Shown here in pieces: positions 46,896-58,453 of a stretch of 64,000 bases of DNA. The number at the start of each line of letters is the position of its first letter. Positions within the stretch are counted from its first letter, which is position 1. Origin of the DNA: Lumbricus terrestris (Eukaryota; Annelida; Clitellata; Crassiclitellata; Lumbricidae); contig OX457039.1 of the NCBI GenBank assembly GCA_949752735.1, forward strand, positions 42,252,199 to 42,316,198, given 5' to 3'. The translations under genes and the position numbers were made by a program. The notes beneath the pieces were generated by a model. It ran no database searches. It was not told where the DNA came from and was given only the letters and a program-made list of their open reading frames with translations.

Positions 46896-46960
46896 GTGGT
46901 GGTGGTGGTGGTGGTGGTGGTGGTGGTGGTGGTGGTGGTGGTGGTGGCGATGGTGGTGGT
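46896..46960 (+). repeat. (GGT)n microsatellite
   Basis: This is a pure GGT run with one GCGATG interruption near the end. Confidence 0.97.
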
Positions 46961-47055
46961 GGATCCTGTTTTGCGTCGACGCCTTTGATGTCCCTCGAGG
47001 GTAAAATTATCAATGATTGCAGTTGACAAGATACGACGACGAACCATGAGCCTAA

Positions 47056-47122
47056 CAGTATCAGCATCAGCAGCAGCAGCAGCATCAGCATCAGCATCAG
47101 CATCAGTATCAGCATCAGCTGC
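47056..47122 (+). repeat. (CAGCAT)n hexanucleotide repeat
   Basis: CAGCATCAGCAT repeats include a short pure CAG run. Confidence 0.95.
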
Positions 47123-48156
47123 TGTGTAGGAATCACTCGGACACACGTACATACACACAGACATGCGGCCTACATTGTATTGTGATACATAGATCTATTA
47201 TGCGACATGTATTTAGAATATTATGGTTTGGATTTCATACACGTTGAACGTATGAAAAATTGATGATTGTTCATACAATATACACAACGCCGTGCGCAGT
47301 GTTAGGTGCAATAAATCTGACGCTTATATATAATGATATTATGTATGAACCGTTTAAGTATTATACATGAAAGCACGTTATATGATGGTGTGTGTGTGTG
47401 TGTGTGCATTCATGTGACAAACATATGCATTTATCTCGCATGTGGGCTAAACATGTGCTGAGAGAAATGCAAGGAATTTACATAACGTCTCTTCAAGAGG
47501 CCTACAAAGAGATGACAGATTATATCTATATAAATAAAGAGAAGATTCTGGGGTGTGTGTGTGTGTGTCTGACCGGAATGCGTTTCCACAGTTTTTGAGC
47601 TTGTCACTCCAAACCTTCACTGTGTCGGTCTGGCCATGGGACACCCAGTGGACGGGTTGGCGAATCTCTATACCACCATGGTCCATGGGGGGGTATACCA
47701 CCATGGGGGTCAGGGTGGGGGGCGAAACCCTCATTTTCGCTATAAATTTCCATTCCGTTCACATACATGTACTTCCACACTTTTCACCTGAAACGTTGCA
47801 TGCAGGTACACAGCTATGATGCTACAGGGACCACCTCGCCCCACCCGACACACACACACACATGCCTCCACCCGGCATCGCAGGGGCTGGGTCGGAGCAG
47901 AGCATTGATGGGGGGGGAATTGGCCGGGAAACCAAAATTTCAAAGGTTGCGTAGCGGTTAGATGCCGTCTACCACACACGTCGAGGCAAGGTGGGCCGAC
48001 AGGTTAGGGGGGTCAGTCGGCGACTGGAATGGGAGAAAGAAAGTGGGGTATAGTAGTAGGAGTGGGGATGGGTGAGGTGAGGGTGGAGAAGTATGGTATT
48101 GACCAGGAACGGGGCGAGTCCTAAAATTTCCGGGCAACGCCGGGTATCCCAGCTAG
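47123..48156 (+). mobile_element. Helitron-like 3' terminus, copy 2, in otherwise unannotated sequence
   Basis: The sequence 48119-48156 reads TCCTAAAATTTCC, GGGCAACGCCGGG, TATCCCAGCTAG then T. It has a short GC hairpin followed by CTAG-T, as expected at a Helitron 3' end, and closely matches the copy ending at 34493. The 5' end is unknown. Between 47123 and 48118 there are short GT and CA runs and CCACCATGG repeats near 47670-47705, but no gene. Confidence 0.5.
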
Positions 48157-48424
48157 TTTTGAATATTATGGGCGTCGCTTCAGGCCATCTTTGTTTGCTC
48201 TTTTGTTCCGTCTTTAGTGCCAGAAAGGCTTTTTGACCATCCGTGCATAAGTCTCCTTTTCCCTTTTTCCTCTGTCTCCACTTGCAAGACAACCGCGCTT
48301 TCTCGGTATGGTGGGGGGCTCTGACCTCAAACCTAGAATGACGTCTTTCTGCATGGGGCTTTGCTCTTTCCCAAGACCTTCTCTTCTATACGTTCTTTCC
48401 TTATCATAAAACCTTATTTTAATT

Positions 48425-48585
48425 GCGCTGAAGTTCGGAGCGCTTCTAAGTAACTTTCTTTAAAGGCTGCTATGTAAGTGATTCATATGAATGATTGAAT
48501 GAATAAATAAATGAATGAATGAATGAATGGATTAATAAAAAAATCAATGAATATAAGAATGAATGAATGAATGAATGAATGATTA
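48425..48585 (+). mobile_element. LINE/SINE 3' tail with (GAAT)n
   Basis: GGAGCGCTTCTAAGTAAC, then TTAAAGGCTGCTATGTAAGT and two (GAAT)n runs. This is the 3' terminus alone, without upstream coding sequence. Confidence 0.7.
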
Positions 48586-48867
48586 TGATAATCATTGGCC
48601 ATCTCGATGTCTGTGGTCTTGAGCCTGACTTCTCTTCAAAATGCGATGTAATGACGATCAGCAGAGAAAGATCTGTCTGATCACTGCCGTCGTCGTCATA
48701 TTTTTAGTCCTTCCAATTACATTACGCCAACCTCTTCCACGTCACCGTAATCAACTATCAACTATCAACTGCAGACAGGAATTACAGGAGAGACGACTTT
48801 AAAGGCTCAAAATGACCGTCCATTGCCATTACAAGCACATAATAAATTATATGACGGATATGACGGT

Positions 48868-49665
48868 TGGGTGGCCGTAGGCAACTCCAGGGTATTGACC
48901 TCTCACAACTTGCTCTCCTCTTTCCTCATATCTCCTTTTCCCTCACAGTTCGTGATCTGGGTCTCACCCTCGATTCTGAACTCACTCTGTCCCAGCATGT
49001 GAACTTGGTTGCTCGGAGTGCCTATTACCAGCTTCGTCAGCTTCGGGTGGTCTCCCGCTCTCTCTCTCACGACGCGGTCGTCGTCCTTGTCCACGCCTTT
49101 GTTACAAGTCGAATCGACAACTGTTGCTCCTTACTTGCTGGTCTTCCCATTGGGGTCCTGGGGCGACTTGATCGTGTATTGCGCTACGCTGCTCGCCTTG
49201 TTGGGCGGCTTCCTAAATTTGCTCCTGTCTCTGCCTATATGCGTGATGTGCTGCACTGGCTGCCAGTGTCCCAGCGGATCTCATACCGCATTGCTGCTGT
49301 GGTCTCACGCTGTGTCCTTGGCTGTGCACCGTCATACTTGCGTGATCTTTGCTGTCCACTGTCCAGTCTCTGACGTTGCAGCGCGTCGTGTACTTCGCTC
49401 TTCGGCTAGGGGTGAACTTCTGGTCCCGCGGGCCCGCTTAGTTATTAAGCAGTGCCGTGCTTTCTCGGTTGTGGGGCCTACAGTCTGGAACGACCTCCCG
49501 GTTACGCTTCGCTCTCTACTTGTGGCCCATCCGGCTAGGTTCTACAAGTCTCTCAAGTCTTTTTTCTTTGTTCGTGGTTGGGCTGGGAGCGCCTCTGAGT
49601 AGTTTCTTGAAGGGGCGCTATATAAATGCTATGAATGAATGAATGAATGAATGAATGAATGAATG
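48868..49665 (+). pseudogene. LINE (CR1/L2-like) reverse transcriptase C-terminal part
   Basis: The frame from 48867 reads FSLTVRDLGLTLDSELTLSQ, RSAYYQLRQLRVVSRSLSHD, TSRIDNCCSLLAGLP, RVLRYAARLVGRLPK and VLHWLPVSQRISYRIAAVVS. This is the usual order in CR1/L2-type elements after the YxDD box. It breaks near 49360, and the next frame continues ARRVLRSSARGELLVPRARL, VVGPTVWNDLP and FYKSLKSFFFVRGW, ending GSASE. One frameshift and a 5' truncation make it dead. The 3' end (GGGAGCGCCTCTGAGTAG, then GAAGGGGCGCTATATAAATG) leads into (GAAT)n. That terminus is shared with the family-A SINE. Confidence 0.92.
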
Positions 49666-49784
49666 AAGAGAAAAAGATCCATTTTACGCTTATACTCGAT
49701 CAACTGCAAAGTAGTCTTTTCCATGAGACCATCGATCCTCATTTCTAATTCAATCAACAGTTTCTGTTGGTCACTGCTCTAAAG

Positions 49785-50675
49785 CAGAGGTCTCAAACTC
49801 AAGTCAGCATGTGGGCCACATTTGGAAATTTTCAATGACTCGCGGGCCGCAACATAAAAATATAGGCTAATCGTGCACGTGAAACTGGAATTAGTTATGT
49901 GTCATTGCAGCCTACAATACTGTAATGATGATATAGCCCTGTAAAATTCACATAATATTATATTTAAGCGTAACTATAATGGTAGGCTATGACAAACAAA
50001 ATTGGAAAACCATTCTATCCCAATTATCGAAAAATGCGTTGGCGCTATTATTGAAGAAATTATGCTGTAATCAAAATTTGAAATGACTCTGATTTTTTAA
50101 AGTATCCTAAGCAATGTTCAGAGTAATTCAACTCGAATTTAGTTTGGCCTAGATACTCTGAGCGTTCTTAAGTGTTCCAAGTGTCCTAAGTCCTCTAAAC
50201 CAAAGTCACCAAAATTATAGGAATAAACATAGGGCGTATACCTGTTGGTGTCATTGTAAAAACCAAGCAAATGGAAGCTAACTTGCAAAAATAAGCACAC
50301 GGGGAAATGACATTTTTCAACTTCTCATCATCTGGGGAGATACGATTACTCCGGGGATACTACATTTTTGCGACACCGGCATACAAACTTTGCTGTGCAT
50401 TCTTCTGCTTCGGCGTTGCAACGCACTGAAGGTCCACTAAATTCATCTGCATATATGCTTAGCCTACTCGTATATCTGCTGTTGTGGACTCAATGTCCAA
50501 TCAAAAATAGTAGAAAGCAGTTTAAACATTGGTCCAAATCGTAAAAGAACTGTAAAATTCTTTTAAACCGATTTCTAACTTTAAAAAAATCAAAAACCAG
50601 GAAGCCGTTCGCGGGCCGCATTAATCGGGTTCGCGGGCCGCATGCGGCCCGCGGGCCGCGTGTTTGAGACCCCTG
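49785..50675. mobile_element. hAT-type element (CAGAGGTCTCAAAC ends) with nested element
   Basis: The inverted ends CAGAGGTCTCAAAC and CAGGGGTCTCAAAC are flanked by a perfect 8-bp duplication CTCTAAAG (49777-49784 and 50676-50683). GCGGGCCGC motifs lie inside both ends. About 50000-50390 is a diverged copy of the GAGTATCCCC element at 31178-31631, so the hAT part proper is roughly 500 bp. No transposase is seen. Confidence 0.92.
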
Positions 50676-50683
50676 CTCTAAAG

Positions 50684-51599
50684 CAACCTTATAATTATGA
50701 CCAATATAATATTAAGATCAAATTCTGTTCTTAACTCACTAGGTTAAACACAGATAGTGTGCAATGCGTGATTTCCTGCAAAGTGATATCTAGCCTAATA
50801 GGCATACTGTTGTAAGGGCTGTAAAAAAGCGTATAAATTTTTAGTTAATAAGTTCTGACCTCTACCGTACAACCTGACTTATACTTAAAGTATAATGAAA
50901 ATGCTAGTAAATCGATTACCCGAAAGTGGTCTATTTTCTCCACAAGAGTCACGTATTCAGTCTTAGACCATAGTGACCCCTAGTACATCAAGCCCTCAAA
51001 CCCTCAAGCCCATGTTTACACTGCTGCCTGCAGGTTAACAAACTCCTCCTCGCGATTTTAGACTGACCGAAATCTATTTTGGCTATTTTTTATGCCACCC
51101 ATTTTGGCGGTTTATTTGCCAAATTCCGGTCCTTTCTGGTCATAGGTATTTCGGTTTGGTATTCAGCTTTGCATGATTATTGGCATGGGCGGAGTTTATC
51201 AGGGGTTAGAGGGGGGGGCTAAGCCACTGACGGCGAAGTCGAAGGTCATGTAAAAATTGCGTGTAGCCTATACATTTCGGGCGATCAATATTTATTCAGA
51301 GAAGAGTTACTAATCGGTCAGATTATAACCCTCGTAAATTGTAATTTCTCATAACAGAGAGCAGTAATTTGAGAGCAGAGTCATACCAGGATCTTTCATT
51401 AATAAGAGAAAATACTGTGATCCGAAAGTGAAGATCTCGTATAACTACCGATTAACTTCGTCTGAGTTGGATGAGGAGAAGCAAAACCGAATCCTGGACC
51501 AATAATTTTTTTAATCACAGAGATCAGTTGAACGATCGGAACAACGAATCTCTTGGCAAACGAACCTTAAATAGATATTATGCTGTACATCAGCATAAG
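50684..51599. other. Unannotated stretch
   Basis: I find no gene or bounded element. Confidence 0.3.
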
Positions 51600-51835
51600 T
51601 AGTATCATCACTTACATGTTTAACGACATTGCCATATCAAAGATGATTAGTGTCGCCACGCCATTTAGGTCTCCGTGGACAGACCCAACCAGCCCGAGAT
51701 TCTGTATCTCTGAAATAGCCACCTTCGGGAAGCGAACCGCGGCCCGCACGCTCTCTTTCACAGAGTCGCGTACAGATGCGCGGCCAACGCTCTTACATAT
51801 GTAGCTAAGCGAGCCAGTGCATAATGAGTATGTAA
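51600..51835 (-). mobile_element. tRNA-derived SINE, family B, copy 2
   Basis: On the minus strand the A-box-like TAGCTACATATGTAAGAGC lies at 51789-51807 and the B box GGTTCGCTTCCC at 51727-51738. The body then matches the copy at 12296-12475 to its end, GTCGTTAAACATG. Confidence 0.7.
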
Positions 51836-52029
51836 CCGTAATGTAGCCTATATACTGTGCTGCAAGTACGTTGCATAATACGCGTTGCATGAATTACATT
51901 AATCTACATTACTTGACGAGGGAATGTATGCATACATCATGATACATGTATGCATCGAGGGATCGTGGCTCCGTCGCAGTCGCCGCTGCAGTGCCACTCT
52001 GCATATATATATATATACATCCAGATGGC

Positions 52030-52680
52030 TTTGTCAATGCTCGTCTCCACATCCACATCTGCATCCGTCGCCACTGCCACTGCTGCTGTTGCTGCTGCTG
52101 CAGCTGGTAGAGCACAGACGACGACGAGTTCAGCCTCCATCACAGCTGGCGACGATGATGCCTAAGGCACTACGACGCCTGCTTCTGCAGCTGCCGTAGC
52201 TGCTGCTGCTGCTGCTGCTGCGAGAAGAGGCGCTGCGTGTGAGCATCTCTTAGTCGCCATAGATGCTTCGCCATCGTCGTCGCACATGGTCTAAGCCGGT
52301 CGTCTTGCGTCGCTCTCTGCCAAGTGGCATCGTCGTCTACCGCAAGAGAGCACTGACACATTCGCACATTCGACTGGCGCCACGTAAACGCTTCTCGGAA
52401 CGACGTCCGTAAACGATGATAATTAATATTGCAAGAGGAGCCGGGCAATCGCAACTAATTTGAGGAGGTCGCCGTCGTGTACAGTGTGTAGAGGGGCGCT
52501 GACCAATGAGCGGCGGTGGCGACTGCATGCGACCGGAATGTTGTCCACTGAACTGACCATCATGTCCACCACTGTCGACTGACTGACACACGCGAGTGGT
52601 CAGTCTCTTGACCGCAAACCTTGGCAGATATCGGACACAAGAAAGGCAGACTGACACACACGTACACAGACAGACAAAGA
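52030..52680. other. GC- and CpG-rich segment upstream of a candidate first exon
   Basis: The composition shifts to GC with CTG/CAG runs (52080-52105, 52198-52222) and frequent CG dinucleotides. This fits a promoter or 5' UTR, but no transcription start can be fixed from sequence. Confidence 0.35.
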
Positions 52681-52731
52681 GAAGAAGAAGAAGACAAAGA
52701 GGTGAGAACAAGGACCACGTCGTGTGAGTTG

Positions 52732-52739
52732 TGACGTAA
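52732..52739 (+). promoter_or_regulatory. CRE-like site
   Basis: TGACGTAA matches a CREB/ATF-type half-to-full element. It lies 26 bases before the candidate start codon at 52765. It is a single short match and therefore weak. Confidence 0.25.
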
Positions 52740-52764
52740 GACGACGGTTGGAGGAGAGGCAAAG

Positions 52765-52843
52765 ATGATGACGGAGACGGCGGAGGGTGGCTTCGACTAC
52801 CCGGCGCAAGGGTCCGTCGACTCACCCATCACTCCGATCAGTG
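52765..52843 (+). CDS. Candidate first coding exon
   Basis: Two adjacent ATGs open a frame MMTETAEGGFDYPAQGSVDS, then PITPIS, which meets a consensus donor GTAAGT at 52844 in phase 1. The peptide is acidic and proline/serine-bearing, as many disordered N-termini are, and the upstream sequence is CpG-rich with a CRE-like site. I do not recognise the protein and found no acceptor-flanked second exon in the rest of the window. The acceptor-like frame at 54560-54673 is compatible in phase but unconvincing. Confidence 0.4.
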
Positions 52844-53215
52844 GTAAGTAACAGTTGCACTTCATTCTATTCTAATAAGCTTACTTACATACAGTCGGTC
52901 GCTGGTCTTAGAGACCATGGGCAGAGACACGGACGTACAGATAGGCAGAGAGGCAGGAACAAGACAGACGGACAGCAAGACAGACAGACAGACGGATAGC
53001 AAGACATACAGACAGACAGCAAGACAGACAGACAAAACAACAGACAGAACAACAGACACACAAACGGATTGAGAGAGACAGAAAAACGAGTAGTGGTATA
53101 TTGAAAGAAACACTGCAATAGTAGATGATGATTGTTTAAATGTGTTTATGAATAATCCAATGAAAGAGACATAAATATACAATTATGCATACATAGATAC
53201 ACTACAGTCATAAAT

Positions 53216-53249
53216 ACATACATGCATACATACATACATACATACATAC

Positions 53250-53280
<31 letters not shown>

Positions 53281-53535
53281 TACATACATACATACATACA
53301 TACATACACACATACATACATACATACATACATACATACATACATACATACATACATACATACATACATACATACATACATACATACATACATACACACA
53401 TGCACACATACATACATACATACATACATACATACATACATACATGCATACATACATACATACATACATACATACATACATACATGCATACATACATGCA
53501 TACATACATACATACATACATACATACACACATGC
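53216..53535 (+). repeat. (CATA)n array
   Basis: A 320-bp tetranucleotide run with CACA variants. It produces several false open frames on both strands. Confidence 0.97.
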
Positions 53536-54107
53536 ACACAATACAATAAAAAATAAAAAAAAATAATAATCTTTTCTTTAATTGAGCGCCTGCAAGACGC
53601 ACTGCGCTTTACATTTACAAGTTATGCAGTAATCTTAATTAAACTTAACTACCAACTGAACAGACAGCTTTGTAATTACACACCGTATACATGTAATACA
53701 CACCGTATACATGCATACACAAACACCTAAATGAATGCATTGACCAAGAATGTGCGTCCTGCTGTCTTTAACATCTGTTCGTCTGGTTAGTCGCCTTATT
53801 GATGTCGTACGTCGACGTAAGGATCGTAGTTTAGTTGAGTTGAGTCGTCGCAACGTATTACATGAGATCCGTTAATATATCGTTCGTCTCGTCGACTTCA
53901 TTATTCTCTTTAATTCGGTCTCTGTGTCTATTTGTTCTCCTTTCTTTCTCCATTTCTTCCTCTTATCACGCTTTCGCTCACTGTTATTTGTCCGTCTGGG
54001 TTTTAATTCGGTCCTCCCTCCTCTCTTCCTTACTCCATCCATCCAATCATCCATCGCGTACGCCTTCTCCTATAATTTATAATACTCGGTTTGTGTTCTC
54101 AACTCTC

Positions 54108-54330
54108 ATCTGCCTCTGCCTTTGCCCCTGCCTCTGTCTCTGCCTCTGCCTCTGCCTCTGCCTCTGCCTCTGTCTCTGCCTCTGTCTCTGCCTCTGCCTC
54201 TGCCTCTGCCTCTGCGTCTGTCTCTGCCTCTGTCTCTGCCTCTGTCTCTGCCTCTGTCTCTGCCTCTGTCTCTGCCTCTGTCTCTGCCTCTGTCTCTGCC
54301 TCTGTATCTGCCTCTGCCTCTACATACATG
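54108..54330 (+). repeat. (CTGCCT/CTGTCT)n hexanucleotide array
   Basis: CTGCCT and CTGTCT alternate, and the array is flanked by TCTGTC-rich sequence to 54430. Plus-strand Leu/Ser/Pro-rich frames are artefacts. Confidence 0.95.
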
Positions 54331-54877
54331 TATGTCTGTCTGTCTCTGTCTGTGTCTTTGTCTCTCTATCTCTGCTTCTGCTTCTGCCTCTGTCTCTTTC
54401 TCTGTGTCAATTTATGTGTCTGTCAGTCTCTCTGTACATGTATATATCTGTTGCTTTCTTCTGTGTGCAAATCATCTGAACAGAATAACGTACAAACAGA
54501 CATTTTCCTCATCGTTAATCTTTTTCTCTCGTACATCCACTTTCTCATTCACTTTCAAAGGATGCAATCAACCATTAAGGTTCGCTCAAATATTCGTCTC
54601 CAAACAGTCAGAATGTCAGGAAACAAAGACGTTGAACTCAATCCCTTCTGTGATACGCATGTCGAGTAACTAATTAATTATTGTTTAAATGAGATTGCGC
54701 GGACATAATACCTAAAGTCATTTCGCCGATATAACATTCATAATTTCCTGTTGAAGGGTATGGTATGCATCTAGTTAAGTCTGTAATTTGATTTTAGCTT
54801 TTTTCCCCTACAACTAATGACATTAGATAATCATATGCTGCCTGATAAGTATCGAGATATGAGAATTTATTAGGGTT

Positions 54878-55075
54878 TTTATAAATATTTTTTTAGAACT
54901 GTACGACCTCTTGTTTCCTTTCCCATCCCCCATGGTAAATTACTCAAAACATTGAGTACAATGACCTTTTCTACTATTTATAGCTGCACATAAGTACTTC
55001 CACAACTGCACAAATCCACTTAGTCTATAGAGCTACGCATTTTGTCAAGAACAGCACGCCAACAAACCTTGGATT
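54878..55075. mobile_element. hAT-type MITE (CAGGGCTGTTTTTAAGG family), copy 3, decayed
   Basis: The sequence aligns with the 30288 copy through TTCCCATCCCCCATGGTAAA, CTGCACATAAGTACTTCCAC and AACTGCACAAATCCA. The ends have decayed, and no duplication is visible. Confidence 0.65.
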
Positions 55076-55866
55076 TCGTTGTCCAGCCACATCGATCTGC
55101 TAGTGGTTTTCAATCCTTTGTCACTGACAGAACATCACACAAATCCCTCTTTTGCAAAACCAAACGCATTTTGCATGTCCAGTTTCAAGAAATAGAGTCA
55201 CATGGCAACTTATAGGTCAATAATTATTATTAAATCCTGGAATGTTTCCTAACCTCTGCTCTTCATTTCTAACTTTCGCCTCAGATTTGTTATGCACCAA
55301 CACTTGGATTCCGTATCTCTACAGCCTTCCGCGCACCTGATTGCGCAGCCTTCGACGCTTTTGAGCCGTGCTTGGCATTTTTAAAAGAGTCTGCTGTAGG
55401 CTAACTATCGCTGCTTCTATTATCAACTCCAGGCTTGACTACGGTAAATTCTCTTTTCCTCAACCTCGAATTCATCCATATAAAACGTTTCGAACTCATC
55501 CTAAATTTTCTCCCCCAATCTTCAACCACTGGAGAGTGGAGACCCAGGCAAAGAATTGCTACGCTACAAAATTTTATTCCTGTTCTTACAATCACTCCGC
55601 TGGATGAAAAATACACGATCAAGACCACTCAAAGTCATATCGCGAAAAAGCAACTCCGTACAATAGGCTACTTCCAGCCAAAGTATCTTCGCTCATTCTT
55701 TGCCATATAGGCCTACTTGTAACCGCTTCACACTTTTCCTCTATCTCACTCTTCCCCCAATCACCACTCGTTTCCATTTCTTCGACCGATCCATAACCCA
55801 CATCGCATCCTAACTGTAAAATATCGCATATTGTCATTCATTTCCTCCGCAAATATAGCCCTAAAC
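55076..55866. other. Unannotated stretch with possible LINE debris
   Basis: IINSRLDYG near 55420-55445 resembles a LINE reverse-transcriptase motif, but the surroundings do not align. No gene is seen. Confidence 0.25.
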
Positions 55867-56060
55867 CAGTGCTGTCCAACCTTTTTGGTATCACGGGCCG
55901 CAAAAGCAAGGTTCTTGAAGTCGAGGGCAGCATCGATATGTGGAAGCGCGGCACCTGCATCTCTCCACAGGACGATCAACTTATTTATTATTAACTTCAT
56001 TATTATCTTGCTACCTGTGACGCTAAGATAATTATTCTCAAACTGAATTCCTCCTAAGCC
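55867..56060. mobile_element. Possible hAT 5' terminus without partner
   Basis: CAGTGCTGTCCAACCTTTTT followed by CGGGCCGCA has the look of a hAT end. I could not find the matching inverted end or duplication, so the right limit is arbitrary. Confidence 0.4.
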
Positions 56061-56697
56061 TGCATCACTAGCCATGCTGGATATCGTTCAGCGCTTGTAT
56101 CCCAGTTGACCTTAATTCTATGTATTTATTGCAACCGAGTGCAGGCTTCTTTACAATTATTGCTTTAACGTCATTGGCCACCAATGTGCATGCCCATAGG
56201 GCCAGACCAAAGGCAACAGCCATTGGCGGGGATTCGAGATTTATTGTTTCTTGGTCAGCGATGAAGGGCCGCGTGCACGAATCCAGGAATCACAGTCAAC
56301 AGGGAAATGAAAAGGAAACCAGGAGATGGACGCGACTGCCCCACGTTTCCTCCATTGATCTTTTCCCCCTTTAAAGCTGGGATGATTTTCACCGATATTT
56401 GTCATGTCCCATCTCAAAGGCTGTTGGCATAAACCCGTCGTTCGTCGCGTCAGTCACATTGAGCCAATATTTACTTCGGTGCAACTGACCCCTTCCGAAC
56501 TTTGCGTCGTGAATGCAGAAACATCAAAATCCGTAGAGGTGTTTAGGTAAATATAATAATATATCTAACGGATTCTAGCTAAACCCGGTTCAAGGGATTC
56601 CGCGAAAACAAAAACATATGAAACCTAACGCGATTGCGGATCAGTTGCGAAATGAAAATATGATTGCATGTCATGTCGATCTCATCATCCCGACGTC

Positions 56698-56882
56698 TGA
56701 ATACAGAGAGAGGGAGAGAGGGGATAGACAGAGATAGACAGACACAGACACAGGAAGAGGGAGATAGAGAGAGAAAGAGTGAGAGAGAGACGGGGAAAGA
56801 GATGGAGAGAAAGAGAGAGACATAGATAAGAAATGGATGCGAAAAAGAGTGGAAAAGATGTAGGGACAGAGAAAGAGAGCAA
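56698..56882. repeat. GA-rich low-complexity tract
   Basis: GAGAGA and GACAGA repeats. The Ser/Leu-rich minus-strand frames are artefacts. Confidence 0.92.
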
Positions 56883-57467
56883 ATACATATTCATATTCAC
56901 TAAAGCGATTTGATCTCGCGTCGTTGTCCATTAGCCTATAACTAATGAACCCTACTCTAGCTGACCTGACCTGACCTAACTAAAACCAACCTACATCAAT
57001 TAAGCATCACACACACACATGCATTGTAATTCCTTTTAATACCATTGATTAGGTGGGATTTGGCTCCTCAGAATTCAGTGCAAAGCACAAAAATGTTGTG
57101 CTATGCAATTCGGTACGATATAATAATTATATAGGCTACATATCATGTTTATAACTGTAGGCCTATACACCGTGCATTGTACAATAAAAAGTAGGCGAAA
57201 CTGTTTTTCGTATATCTCCATATTAAAAGGCTTTCGGATTAGTTTAGAATTAGATTCTAGTAGCACTGAGCCATGAAAGTGCCTTGAATAGAAATTTGAA
57301 ATTCAAAACTGCGAATATGTGGGCAAACGTTGGAGCCTAATAAACTGAACGTATTCACTGTGTTGACGCCCACGACGACTGTCTCTTGATCTCTCAGATA
57401 GTTTTCGATCAGGTGCGTATGGTGTCTCATCGTCTGATAAACTATAAGCAAATCGCATCTGAAGCGG

Positions 57468-58453
57468 CAGGGGCTTCTATCCCTATACATGGCGGGCGCA
57501 GCTTGCGCCCAGTGAAAAATAGGGGGGGAATCAGATGACAGCCAAAATTCACGTCGGTTGGGGGGAAGGTCGGACATGGAGGGCAGCGTTCAATCTAGGC
57601 ATCACTAAACGAAGAAAGTAAAGGAAGATCCCCCAGTAGCCTAAATACTTCCCCTCCATATAAATTTGGACAAAATGGTAGGCCTAATAGTTTTTAGCAA
57701 AATGTGTACACTTTATACACTTTGAGTTTTTAGTTTATCTGCATTTTTGAATTACATGAACTGCTATAACAGCTATAATATACCATAAAAAGATTTTCTA
57801 TTACATGATTATAATTATGTTTTTACTATTTTAATAAATAATGCAATCATATTATAATTGAAAAAAATAATGTTAGGCCTAATACAAATACTTTTTTGCG
57901 CAACCAAATGGCTTCTCTCCAATGCTATCTTTCAAATTTTAGACAGTCAAATTTGGTCCTTGAACACTTAGTAAAGCAACATCATTATTACGTGGGCTTG
58001 CCGCTTACAATGTAGGACCTACATTGTATTTTATTGTATTGCATTGTGCTCTAAAAATTTATGTAATGCCTCTCGAGTGCACACTGATCAGAGGCCAAAA
58101 ACATATGGCTGCCCAATGTTGGCAGCAATTCCTCCACTGAATCAGTAGAGTAATTTTGCTAAGAGGACAGCTTAAAATGCTGAAATTGCAATGCGGAAAT
58201 CGCAAAAATTTCTTATGGGGAGGGGCACATTCCCTCCCCATACCAGGTCCCTTCTTGGCGATACACATGCTTTGGCGATCGTCTGCTGTATATGCTCGTT
58301 TGTCCCTCTCCAAACAAACCTTCATTCCCACGCTATATAGGGGGCATGCGCTAGATTGCATTATATTGCATACATAGAGGAAGGCCGGTCCAGAAAAGGG
58401 GGGGGGAAGAAAATGGATTGCGCCCGGTTGCTTAGGGGGGATAGAAGCCCCTG
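57468..58453. mobile_element. hAT-type element (CAGGGGCTTCTATCCC ends), 986 bp
   Basis: Perfect 16-bp inverted ends are flanked by a perfect 8-bp duplication TGAAGCGG (57460-57467 and 58454-58461). Inside are a LINE 3' tail on the minus strand (58022-58100, matching the 19.2 kb LINE terminus) and a member of the AAGAGGACAGCTTAAAATG dispersed family (58130-58330). No transposase frame is present. Confidence 0.92.
58022..58100 (-). mobile_element. LINE 3' tail inside a hAT element
   Basis: (TTGTA)n followed by AAAATTTATGTAATGCCTCT and GTGCACACTGATCAGAGG corresponds in order to the 3' end of the LINE at 19192 (TAAATTTATAAAGCGCCTAT, GTGCACACCAATCAGAGG). Confidence 0.65.

Noticed and set aside
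46471..47164. A 221-codon minus-strand protein and proline-rich companions
   Set aside because: They are composed of a degenerate minisatellite, (GGT)n and (CAGCAT)n; no unique domain remains.
54560..54673. A second exon for the candidate gene at 52765
   Set aside because: The phase is compatible and an AAAG acceptor exists, but the polypyrimidine context is just simple repeat and the peptide is short and featureless.
57257..57577. A 106-codon minus-strand frame
   Set aside because: It crosses the end of a hAT element, so the joined frame postdates the insertion, and the part outside the element has no recognisable signal.
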